Shown here one piece after another: positions 10,840 through 28,014 of a DNA stretch of 64,000 bases. Origin of the DNA: Meloidogyne chitwoodi (taxonomy: Eukaryota; Nematoda; Chromadorea; Rhabditida; Meloidogynidae); NCBI GenBank assembly GCA_015183035.1, contig JACZZP010000016.1, positions 1,922,001-1,986,000 on the forward strand. Direction: 5' to 3'. Numbering within the stretch: position 1 is the first letter of the stretch; the number at the start of each line of letters is the position of its first letter. Below the pieces are notes generated by a model. That model was not told the origin of the DNA. It made no database searches and saw nothing but the letters and a program-made list of their open reading frames with translations. Position numbers and translations under genes: made by a program.

Positions 10840-11381
10840 TTTAATTTTTTATTTGATGACTAATCTCTCACAGGGTATCAATAGATAAATAATGAATCAA
10901 AACAAATTCTAAAATTAACTTAAATAATTAAAATAAAGATAAAAGAAATAAGAATTAAAAATATAAAGAAATAAAATATTTGTTTACGATTACTTAGCAT
11001 TGTTTTTTCGTGTCAGCCCAATTTGTCGCAGACCGGTGGTCGCGGGTGAGTTTCGAAATAGTATGTTAAATAAGTGAATTAGAGATAAAGAGGAATCCAG
11101 AGAAAATTGCAGCAAATCGGCCTGCGACTAACCGGGCGTTTCAGTATTTCTTCGTGGAAAAAAGATTATAAAAAGAAGAGATGGTTAAAGAAAAAGAGAA
11201 TAGAAGATTGTTTTCATCATGCGTACGCGAATTTAGAGCTTTATTTTTTAATGAAATTTATTTTCTTTTTTTCTGTATTTTTTGTATTTTGCTATTTCCA
11301 TTAATTTCCAGTATTTGAGTATTTATATTGATAATAATGTTTTTTTATTTTTAGGATATTAAATAGTATTTTATTTTTACA
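10840..11381. other. divergent intergenic region, probable ISWI promoter
   Basis: Lies between the viral element and ISWI. Positions about 11010-11150 are less A+T-rich than the surroundings (for example CGCAGACCGGTGGTCGCGGG) and could hold the ISWI promoter or 5' UTR. A pyrimidine-rich stretch ending in TTTTTAG at 11350-11354, just before the ATG at 11382, is a plausible splice or trans-splice acceptor. Confidence 0.4.
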
Positions 11382-16690
<5,309 letters not shown>

Positions 16691-16927
16691 AATAATAATT
16701 ATTTTTTTTTTCTGTTGACTTTTTTTTCTTATTTTTGCTTGTATAACTTTACTATTTTTTATATAAAATTTGACTTGGATTTTATTGATTTATTATTTTT
16801 TAAATTTTATATATTTGTTTTTTAATTAATTTATTTAGATTTTTTAAATAAATTAATTAAATCCTTTTTGGCAGTGACTTTTTTGTTAATTAAACACAAA
16901 AATGTCTTTAAAAGAGAATAAAGTTAG

Positions 16928-17726
16928 TTTTTAATTTTAAATAATTTTTCTAATCATTTTACTAAAATTTTTCTTTTTAATATTTCACAACGGACTGGAC
17001 TGTTCTGTTCCAACTGCAAAGGAACTACTACAACATGTTGGCGTCAAAATGAGCTTAAAGAGACTGTTTGTAATGCTTGTGGACTTTATTATGAATTACA
17101 CAAAGTATATTTAAAATTTAAAAATAAAAATTAGTTTTGTTGTTTATTTAGGTGTCTAGACCATTAAATCAAAGTGATATAGTAAATAATTCTAAAATTA
17201 AAAGTTTGGGTCATATTGATTGGGAAAATCGTCAATGTGTCAATTGTGGAGTTACTCAAACTCCATTATGGCGTCGTAATTCAAAGGGGCAAAATTTATG
17301 CAATGCCTGTGGTCTTTATGAAAGAATGAATGCTGGGCAGCAAAGACCAATTGAGGAACTTAGACAACTTGAGAAATATAATAAACAACGGGTAAGAAAA
17401 ATTAAGAATTAAAAAAATCAGAATATTCTGAAAATTAGAAAAAAAGTATTCTTCTGATTTTACAATTCTTTCATTTGGTAGAAAAGAAAGGCTTGCTCTA
17501 ACTGTGGAACAACTGTAACAACACTTTGGCGTCGAAATGAAAGTCAAGAGCCTGTTTGTAATGCTTGTGGACTTTATTATAAATTACACAATGTAAGAGT
17601 TTTAATAAATTAAAAATTAATTTTATTATTATTTAGAAGGTTAGACCAATAAATATGGAAAATGATCAAGTACCAAGTGAAATGTTTAAAGATCTTAAGA
17701 TTAACGAACACCCATTTATTATTTAA
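16928..17726 (+). CDS. triple GATA-type zinc-finger protein, 5' end unresolved
   Basis: GATA-family DNA-binding protein with three C-x2-C-x17-18-C-x2-C fingers: finger 1 [16 protein letters not shown]...[13 protein letters not shown], finger 2 [15 protein letters not shown]...[14 protein letters not shown], finger 3 [15 protein letters not shown]...[13 protein letters not shown]. Exons: to 17104, 17152-17391, 17482-17592, 17637-17726 (TAA). Coding length from 16928 is a multiple of three. Finger 1 has WRQ where the others have the usual WRR. The start is unclear: an ATG at 16902 opens a 7-codon frame (MSLKENK) with a good donor, but no AG acceptor precedes finger 1, and the frame is open only from 16928. 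Animal GATA factors usually carry one or two fingers. The protein is otherwise almost bare, with a 26-residue C-terminal tail. Confidence 0.82.
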
Positions 17727-18126
17727 ATATAATATTTGTTATTTTTAAGTATTTTGAGTATTTCTAAACTTTTTTTATTTCTTTTCCTCTGAAATTAAAT
17801 TTATGGGGTATCCCAGATGGTCACTAAAGATCAACCCTAAAATTTAAAAATATAATCCAGAAGATCAACATCCATAAAACCAACAAGTTCTAAAAAACAT
17901 AAGAATAAATTAAAATAAACTCACCCAAAAGATCACCACACAAATAAACAATTAAAATTTCTCTAAATGTTCTCCATATTAAATTAAGAAAAAAAACAAA
18001 TTTATTATTTAACAAAAACAACAATAATAAAACAATAGTTACCATATTATAAATTATAATATAAAAAGGGAGAAAGAAGCAGAGAAAAAAAATATCAAAA
18101 AAAATTTAAGAAAAAAAATATTTTTT
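17727..18126. other. convergent 3' intergenic region
   Basis: Spacer between the convergent GATA and exportin-5-like genes. It contains GATC-core words (AAAGATCAACCC, AGAAGATCAACA and CACCCAAAAGATCACCAC) and A-rich sequence. No gene seen. Confidence 0.45.
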
Positions 18127-21100
18127 TTATTCCATTTCTTTTAATTCTTCATCACCACCATTTGTTTCTGATGAAGCTTTTCGATAATGAAGTCTTGATT
18201 TTGTCTTTAAAAAAATATTATTATTATTAATTTTTTAAAATAAATTAAAATAATACCGATGTTAAAACTTTTCTAATTAAATCTTTTTTTATTTTGTCAA
18301 TATTTTTGGCATCTTCTGGTTCTCCCATTGACATTATTCTTTGATCAAAAGCAGATATATTTTCTGGTAAACTTGTTGGGACCTAAAAAATTAAAAATTG
18401 ACATTTGAGTCCTAAAACTTAGGAACGTTTCGGTCTTAAAATATTTGAATTTTAGATTCTAAACATTAAAAGTGAATATCTTAAACTTATAAATAATTTA
18501 AAATAAAAACCTGTTTTATAACTTCAAGTAAAGATGGATATTTTGGGCGCAAATGTGAATAAACATCATATAATAAAATTAAAATTGGACCAGTTACTAT
18601 AATAGAAATAATTTAAATTTTCATTTAAAAATTACCAAGTTCATCATTAGCAAATATTTGTAAACTTCGAATACCATGTACAAGTAAATCTATTGAAGTT
18701 TGTTCATCAAATGTTGAAAAATACTAAAAATGATTATTTATTATAATTTAACACAAATTCTGATTTTTTAAATTCAAAATCAGAATTTTTATAAATTAAT
18801 TAATTAAAAAAACCTCACGAACAACCACATTAATTGCTGGCATACATTTTACAACTGCTTGAGAATCTGGGCAAGTAATTAATTTTGCTAATAATCCTAT
18901 TATACTTAGACGAACATCCTTTAATTTTTAAAAATCAATAAAACAAAAAAAAATAAAAAAAACCTTATTTTCCATTAAACTTCTAGAAAGTGGAGTTATT
19001 GGTAGAGGAATATCTCTTCTAGCATTTTTAAGTGAAAAAGATTCTCCAAGAATGAAATAAACAATAAAATAGGAACTTTCTCTGAAATTAAATTTAAAAA
19101 AAATTAAAAAATAAAAAAACCTTGTTAAAAGACTCATTGTACTTTCAGCAATTAATTCTTCTTCACTAGGCTCATATTCATCAGTAATTTGTGTTTGTTT
19201 AATTATTGCCCATTGTTCTACTAATCTTTTTTGTAAATGAAAAGAGAGACGTGTAACTAATGGAATTATTTTATTTAAATATTTTTCTGGGCAAGAAGTA
19301 ATTATTTTTGACCTTTTAAAAATTAAAGAAAACTTTAAAAAAATTAAATAATAAAAAAACCATGTTCTTCGTAACCAAAATCTCAAACGAAAATTAGGTA
19401 TATTTTCAATAGCAAATAATGTTCCAGTAATTAATTCAGTAGAATTATTTATTGAATAAATATTTAAGGGAAATTTAAAGAAGAATAAGCCTAGAATGCT
19501 TTGAACAAGATCTGATATCTTTAAAAATTAAAAAAAGAAATAATTTAAACAAAATTTTAGCTTCATTTAAATTAAAAACATCAGTTGGTATCGAACCCAG
19601 AACCTCTTACCATCAAAGCAAGAACGCTATCCACTAAACCACAACACTCATTATACCTAATCTAATTAAACTTTAATACAAACCTCAACAATAAATTTTC
19701 TCATAAACATAGCAATCTCTACATTTCCATATCCATTAGAAAATTGTCCAGTTTCAAATTCTTCAAATCTTTTGGAATCTCCATTAGTTTCGGGTTCTAA
19801 TGCTAATGGAGCTAATAATAAAAATAAATAATTAATTAATTTAAAAAAACATACAAACTAATGTTTGTCTTTCAGATGGCACCATTTCAAGAATACTTAA
19901 GCCATAAATTGGGTTAACAAGTGAAGAAAATTCTGGCTTATATATCGACGTTAGACATCTCAAAATAAAAATAATAAAAAAAAGAAATGTGTGTAAAATA
20001 AAGAAACCTGCAAAACTGAAAGAATTTAGGTATGACAGTAAAAAATAAATTAAAAATATTAGCAGAAGATTGTTCATCATTACAAGGCACTTCTACTTGA
20101 TTTAGCACACCTTCTAATGCTGTTAGACTTGCTTTAAGCTTAAAAAATCGATATTAAATAAATTAAAAATTAAAATAAACAAACATTAAGTCTACTAAGG
20201 TAATAAGGACAACTTTGACTAGCTACAGCTTTTAAATCAGGCACTGAAGAAAGTCCAGTATTATTAATAAAAGCTTCAATTGAACTGGAAAAAGGTTCAT
20301 TTTCAATATAATTAATATCGAATTGAATAGTATTTCGTAAAAAATTAGTTTTTTCTTCAATTGAAGATGCTAAATTGCTTAAAGCAGCTAAAACATGAAC
20401 AAGATTAGACCTTTGCATCATTGAAACATTGCTAGAAACTTGGCCAACTAGGTCAAATACATTACGGGCAAATGGCTTTAAAATAAAAATAAATAAAAGA
20501 TTAATTTTTTTTAAATTTTTTAAATTTTAAAAAGACAAAATTTGGTACTTACGTATTATCCCTAAGCATTTTTGCGGACTTTTTTTTGCGGACAAAGTTA
20601 TATATAAATAGACAATTTGAATAATAAAATCTTATTTAATTTTTTAGTCTATTTTTTATTTATAATGAAAAAATAAATTTGTCCGCAAAAAAAGTCCGCA
20701 AAAGTGCTTAGGGATAATACGTAAGTACCCAAAATTTAACTATATTAAAAATAAAAGTTCACAAACCTTAACTTGTTCAGGAAATTGAGAAACAATTTTT
20801 AACAAAAGTGCTATTGAATGTCTTTTAGTCGCAGTAATTTCAATATTTAAATTATTATGATTATTAACCAATAAAATAGTTTTTAAAAAATCCAAAATTA
20901 GAGGTATTCTTTCACTAAAATCTTCAAAAATTTGGAAAAATGAAGATAATGTTGATAAAAGTCCATTCATAAATATTGGAAGAGTAGAACCATTAGAAGA
21001 ATTTAATACATTTAAACAACAATTAAATATTGCATCAAATAATAGCAAATATTTTTTTCTTAGTTGTGGCGTTGCTAATGACTCATTTTGATAAGAACCG

Positions 21101-23300
21101 TTAATTAAAGCAGTTAAAAAACGTTTCATTAAATCCCATTCGTCAGATTTTACTTTAAAAAATTTTTATTTTTTTTTAATAAATTTTTTAGAATTAAAAA
21201 AAAATTAAAAACCTTCTTGAGGATGTGTAATGCAACGATTCATTACCCAATCGTAAATAACATCGAACAATTTGTCAAAATGAGAAGGCATAGTTTCTTT
21301 GATTATACGAATGCAAAAATCACGCAACCCTTTAAAAATAATTTTTTAATAATTAAAATATTATATCTTAAATTATATTTAATTTTTAATCAAAAATTTT
21401 AAACATGAAAAAAGAAGCAAAAGAATTATTTTTTAAGTTAAAATAAAATAAATTCCACCGACCGGCTTCGAACCCACTACCTACCCCAAGCGAAACTAAA
21501 AGACTACCACCTAAACCAACAACAACACTACAAAATAACATCAAACAAACTTAGATATTCTCTTGACATTTCATCTTTATTCTCATAATCCATACGAGAA
21601 TATTGCAATGTAAGTTCTTCTTGTCCAATTGTTGGAGAACAATTCTAAATAAACTAAAAAAATTCAAAAATAGTTTAAACCTTGCTCATCGTTCTAGGCA
21701 AAATTTTTAATAAATTTGGAATGCATTTGAGGAAATCTTCGTTGTTTGAGATTTTTTCATTACTACAAAAGGTAGCAATTACTTGGGCAGTTTCAGCACG
21801 AATATACTTAATTAATTGAAAATTATTTTTAAAAAAATTAAAAGAATACTATTGATGGATGAACAAAAAAAGCAGACAATGCAGACATATAAAGTGAAAA
21901 ATTAGGCGGAGGTTTCATTACATAAGTCCAAACTTCTGATAAATGAATACCTAATGCACAAAGGAGATCGAGAAGGGCCTTAAACAATTTTAAATAAAAA
22001 AATAAAGTTAAAAAATAAAAACCTTTAAATATTTGTAATGTTCAGGACTAGTTGAACTATCCGCAGCCGCTAGATTTGCTGCTGTCAAAATTTGGCGCAT
22101 CGGACCATCACGGAACAAAGAAACAACAATGGGGGTTTCACTAGACTTTGCACACTTTCTTGAAGCAATTTTGTAAAGACATTTGGCTGCTTCTTCGTAT
22201 AAATTCATTTCAGCAATTTGTCTAAAACAAATTAAATCAAAAATGAAAAAAATTAAAACTAAATTTTAGAATCAAATGTCATCTTAATTCAACTTTTATC
22301 TAACTTTACTAATTTTAAGGTCAATTGACTTATTTAATATTAAAAAAATATAAAAAAATAAAATACAAATAAGCACAAAGAACATCAACAATAGCATCAA
22401 CATGTTCTTCCAATGTTCGAGTAACTACCCATTCAACAATTTCAGAAAGTGCTTTAGTTGCTGCTAAACTAACAAATACTGAAGTTTCCTCTGTTCGAAG
22501 GGCATAAACGATAGCAGCCAATACTGGAGAAACTTTTTGTTTTTCAGTTAAATCTTGACAAATATAGCCTAATGCTTCAAGTGAAGATTCTTTTAGTAAA
22601 GGATTATCACTTTTTGTTGTTACATTTGAACTTAAACGATCAATAAGTTCTGGCCATTGCTTTAAATTATTTAAATAAAATTGCAAAAAAAATTTAAATG
22701 AAATTTAAAAAATACTCTTATAGGAAATTCAACACAAGATATTGCAGCAACACATTGTGCAGCAGTTGAGGGCCTAACTTCAGTTCCAAGAGTTTTTAAT
22801 ACACTTTCTTTGACATATTGTCTTACATCTATTGGGACAGATAACCATCTATAAAATTGAAAAAACAAAAGCTTTTTTAAGTGATTTTAAGCTAAAAAAC
22901 CTCAATTTATTTTTATCAAAAGAAGATTGTTCTCTAGCAGCAAGTACATTTTTTAATTGAAGACCAGCAGCACGTCTTATATTTGGAGAAAAATCAGTAA
23001 TATTAGCAAGAATTGTTGCAAGTTGTTTTACATATTCAGACTATAAAATTTTAAAAATAATTTAAAAAGAATAATTTAAAAGTAAACTAAAAAAACATTT
23101 TATTTTTAGACAAAATACCCAAATCAAATAATTCTTAGTTAACAACAAAAACTTACAAAATTTCCAGTCATTGCCTGTTGTAAAAGGTTCAGGGCATATT
23201 GTTGATCCTTTGAATCTAAATAAATTTTTAAATAAATAATCTTCAAAATGTATAAATAACCTGAAGAGAAAGTTTTCTCCAAAACTTGTGAAAGTTCCAT
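18127..23300 (-). CDS. karyopherin chimera: importin-beta-1-like N-terminus, exportin-5-like body
   Basis: Nuclear transport receptor of about 1100 residues in many exons. It starts MELSQVLEKTFSS like importin-beta-1; the first five exons (23300-23261, 23215-23157, 23040-22901, 22850-22726, 22659-22377) keep that identity through TLGTEVRPSTAAQCVAAI, QWPELIDRLSSNVT and SSLEALGYICQD. Within the fifth exon identity changes: from about SEIVEWV (near 22450) onward it matches exportin-5 (VDVLCAYL, YEEAAKCLYKIASRK, LLDLLCALG...LY), then SEWDLM, PLSRSLMENKDVRLS and a C-terminal ...IDKIKKDLIRKVL typical of exportin-5. Splice phases across the change are intact (checked through the exon starting 22221). 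Exportin-5 carries pre-miRNA and other dsRNA cargo with RanGTP; the N-terminal HEAT repeats normally bind Ran. A 186-bp transposon and two tRNA-like sequences lie in its introns. Whether this is a true fusion or an assembly join is not settled. Confidence 0.75.
19579..19655 (-). repeat. degenerate tRNA-like sequence in karyopherin intron
   Basis: On the minus strand it shows box-A-like TGTGGTTTAGTGGATAGCG and box-B-like GGGTTCGATACC, about the right distance apart for a tRNA. Located in an intron of the exportin-5-like gene. Arms do not form a clean acceptor stem. Confidence 0.48.
20544..20729. mobile_element. Merlin-like nonautonomous element (MITE) with 8-bp TSD
   Basis: A 186-bp inverted-repeat element whose ends read GGTACTTACGTATTATCCCT and the complement, with the arms continuing through TTTGCGGAC. 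It is flanked by the perfect 8-bp target duplication CAAAATTT (20536-20543 and 20730-20737). The termini match those of the element at 51130-51726, which carries a transposase fragment. It sits in an intron of the exportin-5-like gene and has no coding capacity. Confidence 0.88.
21452..21528 (-). repeat. degenerate tRNA-like sequence in karyopherin intron
   Basis: Minus-strand box-A-like TTGGTTTAGGTGGTAGTC and box-B-like GGTTCGAAGCC. Less A+T-rich than flanking intron sequence. Not a credible functional tRNA by eye. Confidence 0.45.
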
Positions 23301-23604
23301 TATTTCTTAATTAAAATTTAAGAAAGCTCCAAAAATAAAATAAACAAAATATAAATAATATTGAATGTCAAAATCATGTGTAAATTAATTTAATAAAAAA
23401 TAAACTCCATTTAATCAATCATAAAATTTTATAATTACATATAAAAATATTTTAACATCATAAGAAAAAAGGAAAATATAGAAATCCACAAATAGAACCA
23501 AAAAAAGAATCTTTCTCTCATTAATAAAATAAATTTATTGTTAATAAAATATTACAGAAAAATAAATTAATTTATAAAAAGAAATATTATTATATATAAA
23601 AAAT

Positions 23605-24139
23605 TTAACCCTTCCAATATTGATAAAAGCAATACATAAAAATTAAAAATAAAACACAAAGAATTAGAAAAAGCAGCCAATCTTCATCTAATCTCTTTTC
23701 TATCATTCGTAGAGTTGTGTTTGAAAGGCCAAACTAATAATTAAAAAAAAAAAAGTTGATGAAATTAAATTAATTTAAGACAATAAATTAAAAAACAAAT
23801 TAATTTTTTCAAAACAAAATTGTTTTCAGTCGCTTAGATTCGAACCCTCTCCTCTTCACACTCAAAACCCAAACCCAACCAAATAAACCAACGAGACTTC
23901 TTACTTGAAAGCAAAAAATAAAACTTAAAAGAAAAACAAACCATTTGTCCAACATCCAAAATTTTACGTTTAACACCTTTAAGTTCATAATGTTGTTCTT
24001 TTAAATGTCGAAGGGTATTTTCTCCTTGTGCCAGAAGTTCGTCTAAAGCATTATTTGATTGTTTCAATTTATCATTAAAATTAAGCTCATCTCCTTCTAA
24101 ATCTAATTTTGTATCATTTTGTTTAAATCTTGAAGACAT
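23605..24139 (-). CDS. membrin/GOSR2-like Golgi SNARE, short form
   Basis: R- or Qb-type SNARE segment most like membrin (GOSR2), used in ER-Golgi vesicle fusion. Exons 24139-23942 and 23733-23605 give 108 residues. The SNARE core runs through ALDELLAQGENTLRHLKEQ, LKGVKRKILDVGQM and the hallmark GLSNTTLRMIEKR, followed by a C-terminal membrane anchor (LLFLILCVLFLIFMYCFY). Human GOSR2 has about 212 residues; the N-terminal Habc half is missing, and a TAA lies directly in front of this ATG. Either upstream exons were not found or the protein is truly short. It ends about 300 bp upstream of the karyopherin start on the same strand. Confidence 0.78.
23827..23899 (-). repeat. degenerate tRNA-like sequence in SNARE intron
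   Basis: Minus-strand TTGGTTTATTTGGTTGGG (box-A-like) and GGGTTCGAATCT (box-B-like) fill most of the single intron of the membrin-like gene. Confidence 0.45.
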
Positions 24140-27100
24140 TTAAATAATAGTCAATTTTTATTATACAAATCTAAAATAATGAACATAAAAATGACCTAAA
24201 AAACTCAAAATTTAAATCTCAAACCTAAAAATTCATTAAAACAAAAAAAATTTTTCAAATATTTGCGGACGTTTCAGTGCCAGAGTTGAGTGTTACTCTT
24301 TATCTACGCCGTTTCAGTGCAACAAAAAATAACGTCAAATACAGTTTATATTTATTTAAGAAGATTTTGATATTCGCATAGATAAATTCATTTTTTTAAT
24401 AATTTTAAAATTAAATAATAAAATAAAAAAAAAAGATTCTCAGATTTATTTTAACAAATTTAATTTAATTTAAAATTTATTTTTTTTATAATTACTTTTT
24501 AGTTCATTTCCTTAAGCATTTTTCCCCTTCGTTGACTAATTTTTGTAATTTTTTTAATTATTTAATTTCCCCTAAATTAATATTTTTTCTTGTAATTTTT
24601 CCTTCAGGCTTAGGCACACTTTTTACCCTTAAGGAATGTCTAAAGGATATTTTGATTTTAGGGTAATATTTAAATTAAATAAAACAATTTTTTTTATTTA
24701 ATTTAATGTTGTTAAGTGTGTTAAATGAAGGATAAAAAATAAAAAAAATATTTTTTATTTAAATTGAAATCTTTCACATTAATGGAGTATTAAAGTAGTT
24801 TTGACATTTAAAGAAGATAATATTATTTTTTTATTAAAATAAAAAAATAAATCTGTCATAAGATTTTCTAAGAAAAAAGAAGAGAAAAAATAAATTTTTT
24901 AGAAATATTAAAAAATTTTTTTTATGTTAATTAGAGTCTGAAATATAAAAATAAAAGTCAATTATAATTAATTTTTTTTTCCAATTTTTTTCATTCTATT
25001 AATTCTAATTCCATCATTCTCTCCTCTTTTTTATTAATTTTCTCAATTGAAAGACAGACTTTTTAAATTTCCGGATTGGATGAGCGGAAGCTTTGGGACA
25101 GTTAGAGGTGAATTACTCAGTCTCCACTAGCAACCACAATGTGCGCGTAAAAAGAGAGGAGATTAAAAATAAAAATTGTTAAAGTAATTTATATTATTGA
25201 AGCTAAGGTTTTTATATAAATGATTTGAAGAGAAGAAGCCCTTCAATATTAGTAAAATTAAAAAAAAATAAAAAAACCAAATTTTTATTTTCTGGTCACT
25301 TGATTATTTTTTAAATAACTCATCAATGCATTAATCATTTTATTTCGTTTAAGTACCATTAGATAAAGGATAAAATAAGCTATAAAATAAGACTAAATTT
25401 AAAATTTTTAATAACTAGAAAATTGAGTTACAGTCAAAAAAGTAAAAAAAAATAAAATATTTTTTTTTCAAAAATATAACTTTTTGAAAAATTTAATGAT
25501 TTTTTAAATAAATTTAATATAATCAATAATAAATTATAAAATTTAATTTATATAAAATAATATTCTAATAAAATCGAATAAATATGTATGTAAAATAATA
25601 AATAATTATATTATTACCTTGTTTTTTCTCTCTTCTTTTATTTAAATGTTTTTCTCTCTCTTCTTTTTCTTCTCTTTTTTTATTCTGATTGGTGTAAACA
25701 TTTCTCTCTCTTTAATAAAAGATACGCCTCTTCTTTTCTAAACAACATTACAGCAACACAAACATTCTTTTTATTCTCTTCTACATTTTATTAATAATTT
25801 TTTTTAAAATTTATTTAAAAAAAAATTATTAAAATTCCTTAAAAAATAAAATAAATAATATTTTTAAATTTTGTTTTATTTATATAATATTTTTAAATTC
25901 ACAAAAAGGTAAAAAATCAATTAATAATCTTTTTTTGATCGTTTATAACTAAGCGGATTACCACAATAAAAGTACTTAAAATAATATTTTTTATCCTCTT
26001 AACAGCTTTTCGTTTTTATATATTTAAATACATCCTCCCTTTCTCTTTTGTTTTCTTCTCAATTAATAATCCGATTAATAAATTAAAACGGAACTTCTTT
26101 ATTAATTAAATCCTTTAAACTTTAACACTTATTTTCAACTTTTTTTGTTATCGATTATTTATATATTAAGAGACAATGAAATTGATTTTTTAAATATAAA
26201 AAAAAATAATTTTTCAATTATTTATTGAAAATTAACTTAAAAAAACATTTCAAGACTCAAATAATAAATCTTTAAGTTCTATCGTTCTTCCTTAAAATGA
26301 GTCACATTCAGGCAATTTAATTAAAGTCAAGAATATTTATTTTTATTAACTCTAATATACTGTAGTTTTAGCCTTTACGTCAACCAAATCTAACAACCTT
26401 TTTTTATTTAACTAAGAGCATCTACAGTATTTCAATAATTTTTATATTAAAATGACTGAAGAAAAATGGCAAATAAATTATTTAAAATTAGAAAAAATCA
26501 AACAAACATAATTAATTTTTTTAATATTTTTTAAACTCATTAAATTCTATATCCTTTCAACCCTTTTAACGAATGTAATTAAAAATTAACGTATTCAAAA
26601 ATTTTCCAAATATCCCCAATTAAGTTATAAAGGGAAAAGGCAAAATCTTATCAAATATTTATAAAAAAAATAATTTTTTTCTACAAATAATTTTTATATA
26701 TTTTGTTTCAATTTCCCTATCTCTCCCAAAAATTGTCTTTTTTTCTTTTTTATTGTTTTATCAATTTTTGTCATTTAACTATATTTATTTATTCTTGTTA
26801 TTTTACTCCATTTATTACTAATCCTCTTTTTTTAATATTTATTTCTCTCGACACATTTTGTCGATCGCGCTTTGATAAAACGGTATGTCGCGACATTGAA
26901 AAAAAAATAGAGGAATGATTGGGTGTGAATATGTTTTAAATGAGAGGGATCGGGTTGTGTATAAATTTTACAAAACGCCAAAAACATAAATAAATAAGCA
27001 AAAAAATTAAAACTGTTTATACAATTATTCCGGAGAAACATTGTTTAGAACATTTAGATATTTTTCCGGAAAAAGTTTTTACGGTTTTATCATCTTTATT

Positions 27101-28005
27101 CAAAAATAATGTTTAATCTTTTTATAATTTTCTTGAAAAAATATTGCATAACATTTTCCGGAAAACATTGCATAACATTTTCCGGAAAACTGCATAACAT
27201 TCTCCGGAAAACATTAAATTTGTTTCAATTTTTATTGAAAATATAATTCGAAAATCTTATGATGTTATTGATGTTTTATTATTTTAAAAACTTCCTTTTG
27301 CCGTTTAAAATCTAAAATACTAAAATCAATGGCGCACAACTTAATAAAAATACGAGAGTGAACCAAGTGAACGAAATATTGTGAAAAAGAGGTTGTATTA
27401 ATATAATGATAATCCGACAATGATGATGAGCTGTTGTTTTGTATTGATGCTCATGTTATTGCTAAATTTTGGTTATATTAACAAAAATAATCAAAAAAGG
27501 ACAAGTAAAGGACTATAATAGTGAAGGGGGCAAAAACAAATTTATTAAAATTGTGAGGGTAAAATGGAAATTTTAAAATAAAGGAATAAAAAATCTTAAA
27601 ATTAATTTTCGATATTATTATGCGTGACTAAAATTGCTTAAATATCTGCTAGTGCGTGGTTGTTGTGCGACTTTTAATTTTTTAGTTAATATTTAAAATA
27701 AAAGAATAATTTCAATTTTATCAGCCTATACAAGTTATTAGCTACAGGACTTTATTATTCAAAAATTTAAAAATGTCTGATTTTTTCTCAATTTGTTCAG
27801 CAATCCTTAATACTTTCTGATCTACCATTTGAACTAAATCCTTATTAAATATAAAAATAAATGAGAATTTTGCCTTTTCCCAGTTTTTTGGTCAACTAAA
27901 ATTTAAAATTATAAAAGAGAAAATGATACAGACAAGAGATGATAAAAATAAAATACCACAACTACCGGCTCAAGTGACACCTTACAAAATAAAAAAAACC
28001 TTTAA
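24140..28005. other. long noncoding A+T-rich region upstream of OTX-like gene
   Basis: About 3.9 kb without a supportable gene. Notable parts: a G+C-richer island at 25070-25145; polypyrimidine tracts at 25620-25700; and a cluster of TTTTCCGGAAAA-type palindromes with associated ACATTnTCCGG words at 27025-27215. It separates the divergent membrin-like and OTX-like genes and may carry regulatory sequence for the homeobox gene. Confidence 0.5.
27025..27215 (+). repeat. cluster of TTTTCCGGAAAA palindromes
   Basis: Several copies of TTTTCCGGAAAA and GCATAACATTTTCCGGAAAA within 200 bp of intergenic sequence, same family as arrays at 30345, 46320, 55612 and 57020. Confidence 0.85.
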
Positions 28006-28014
28006 GTTGCATGG

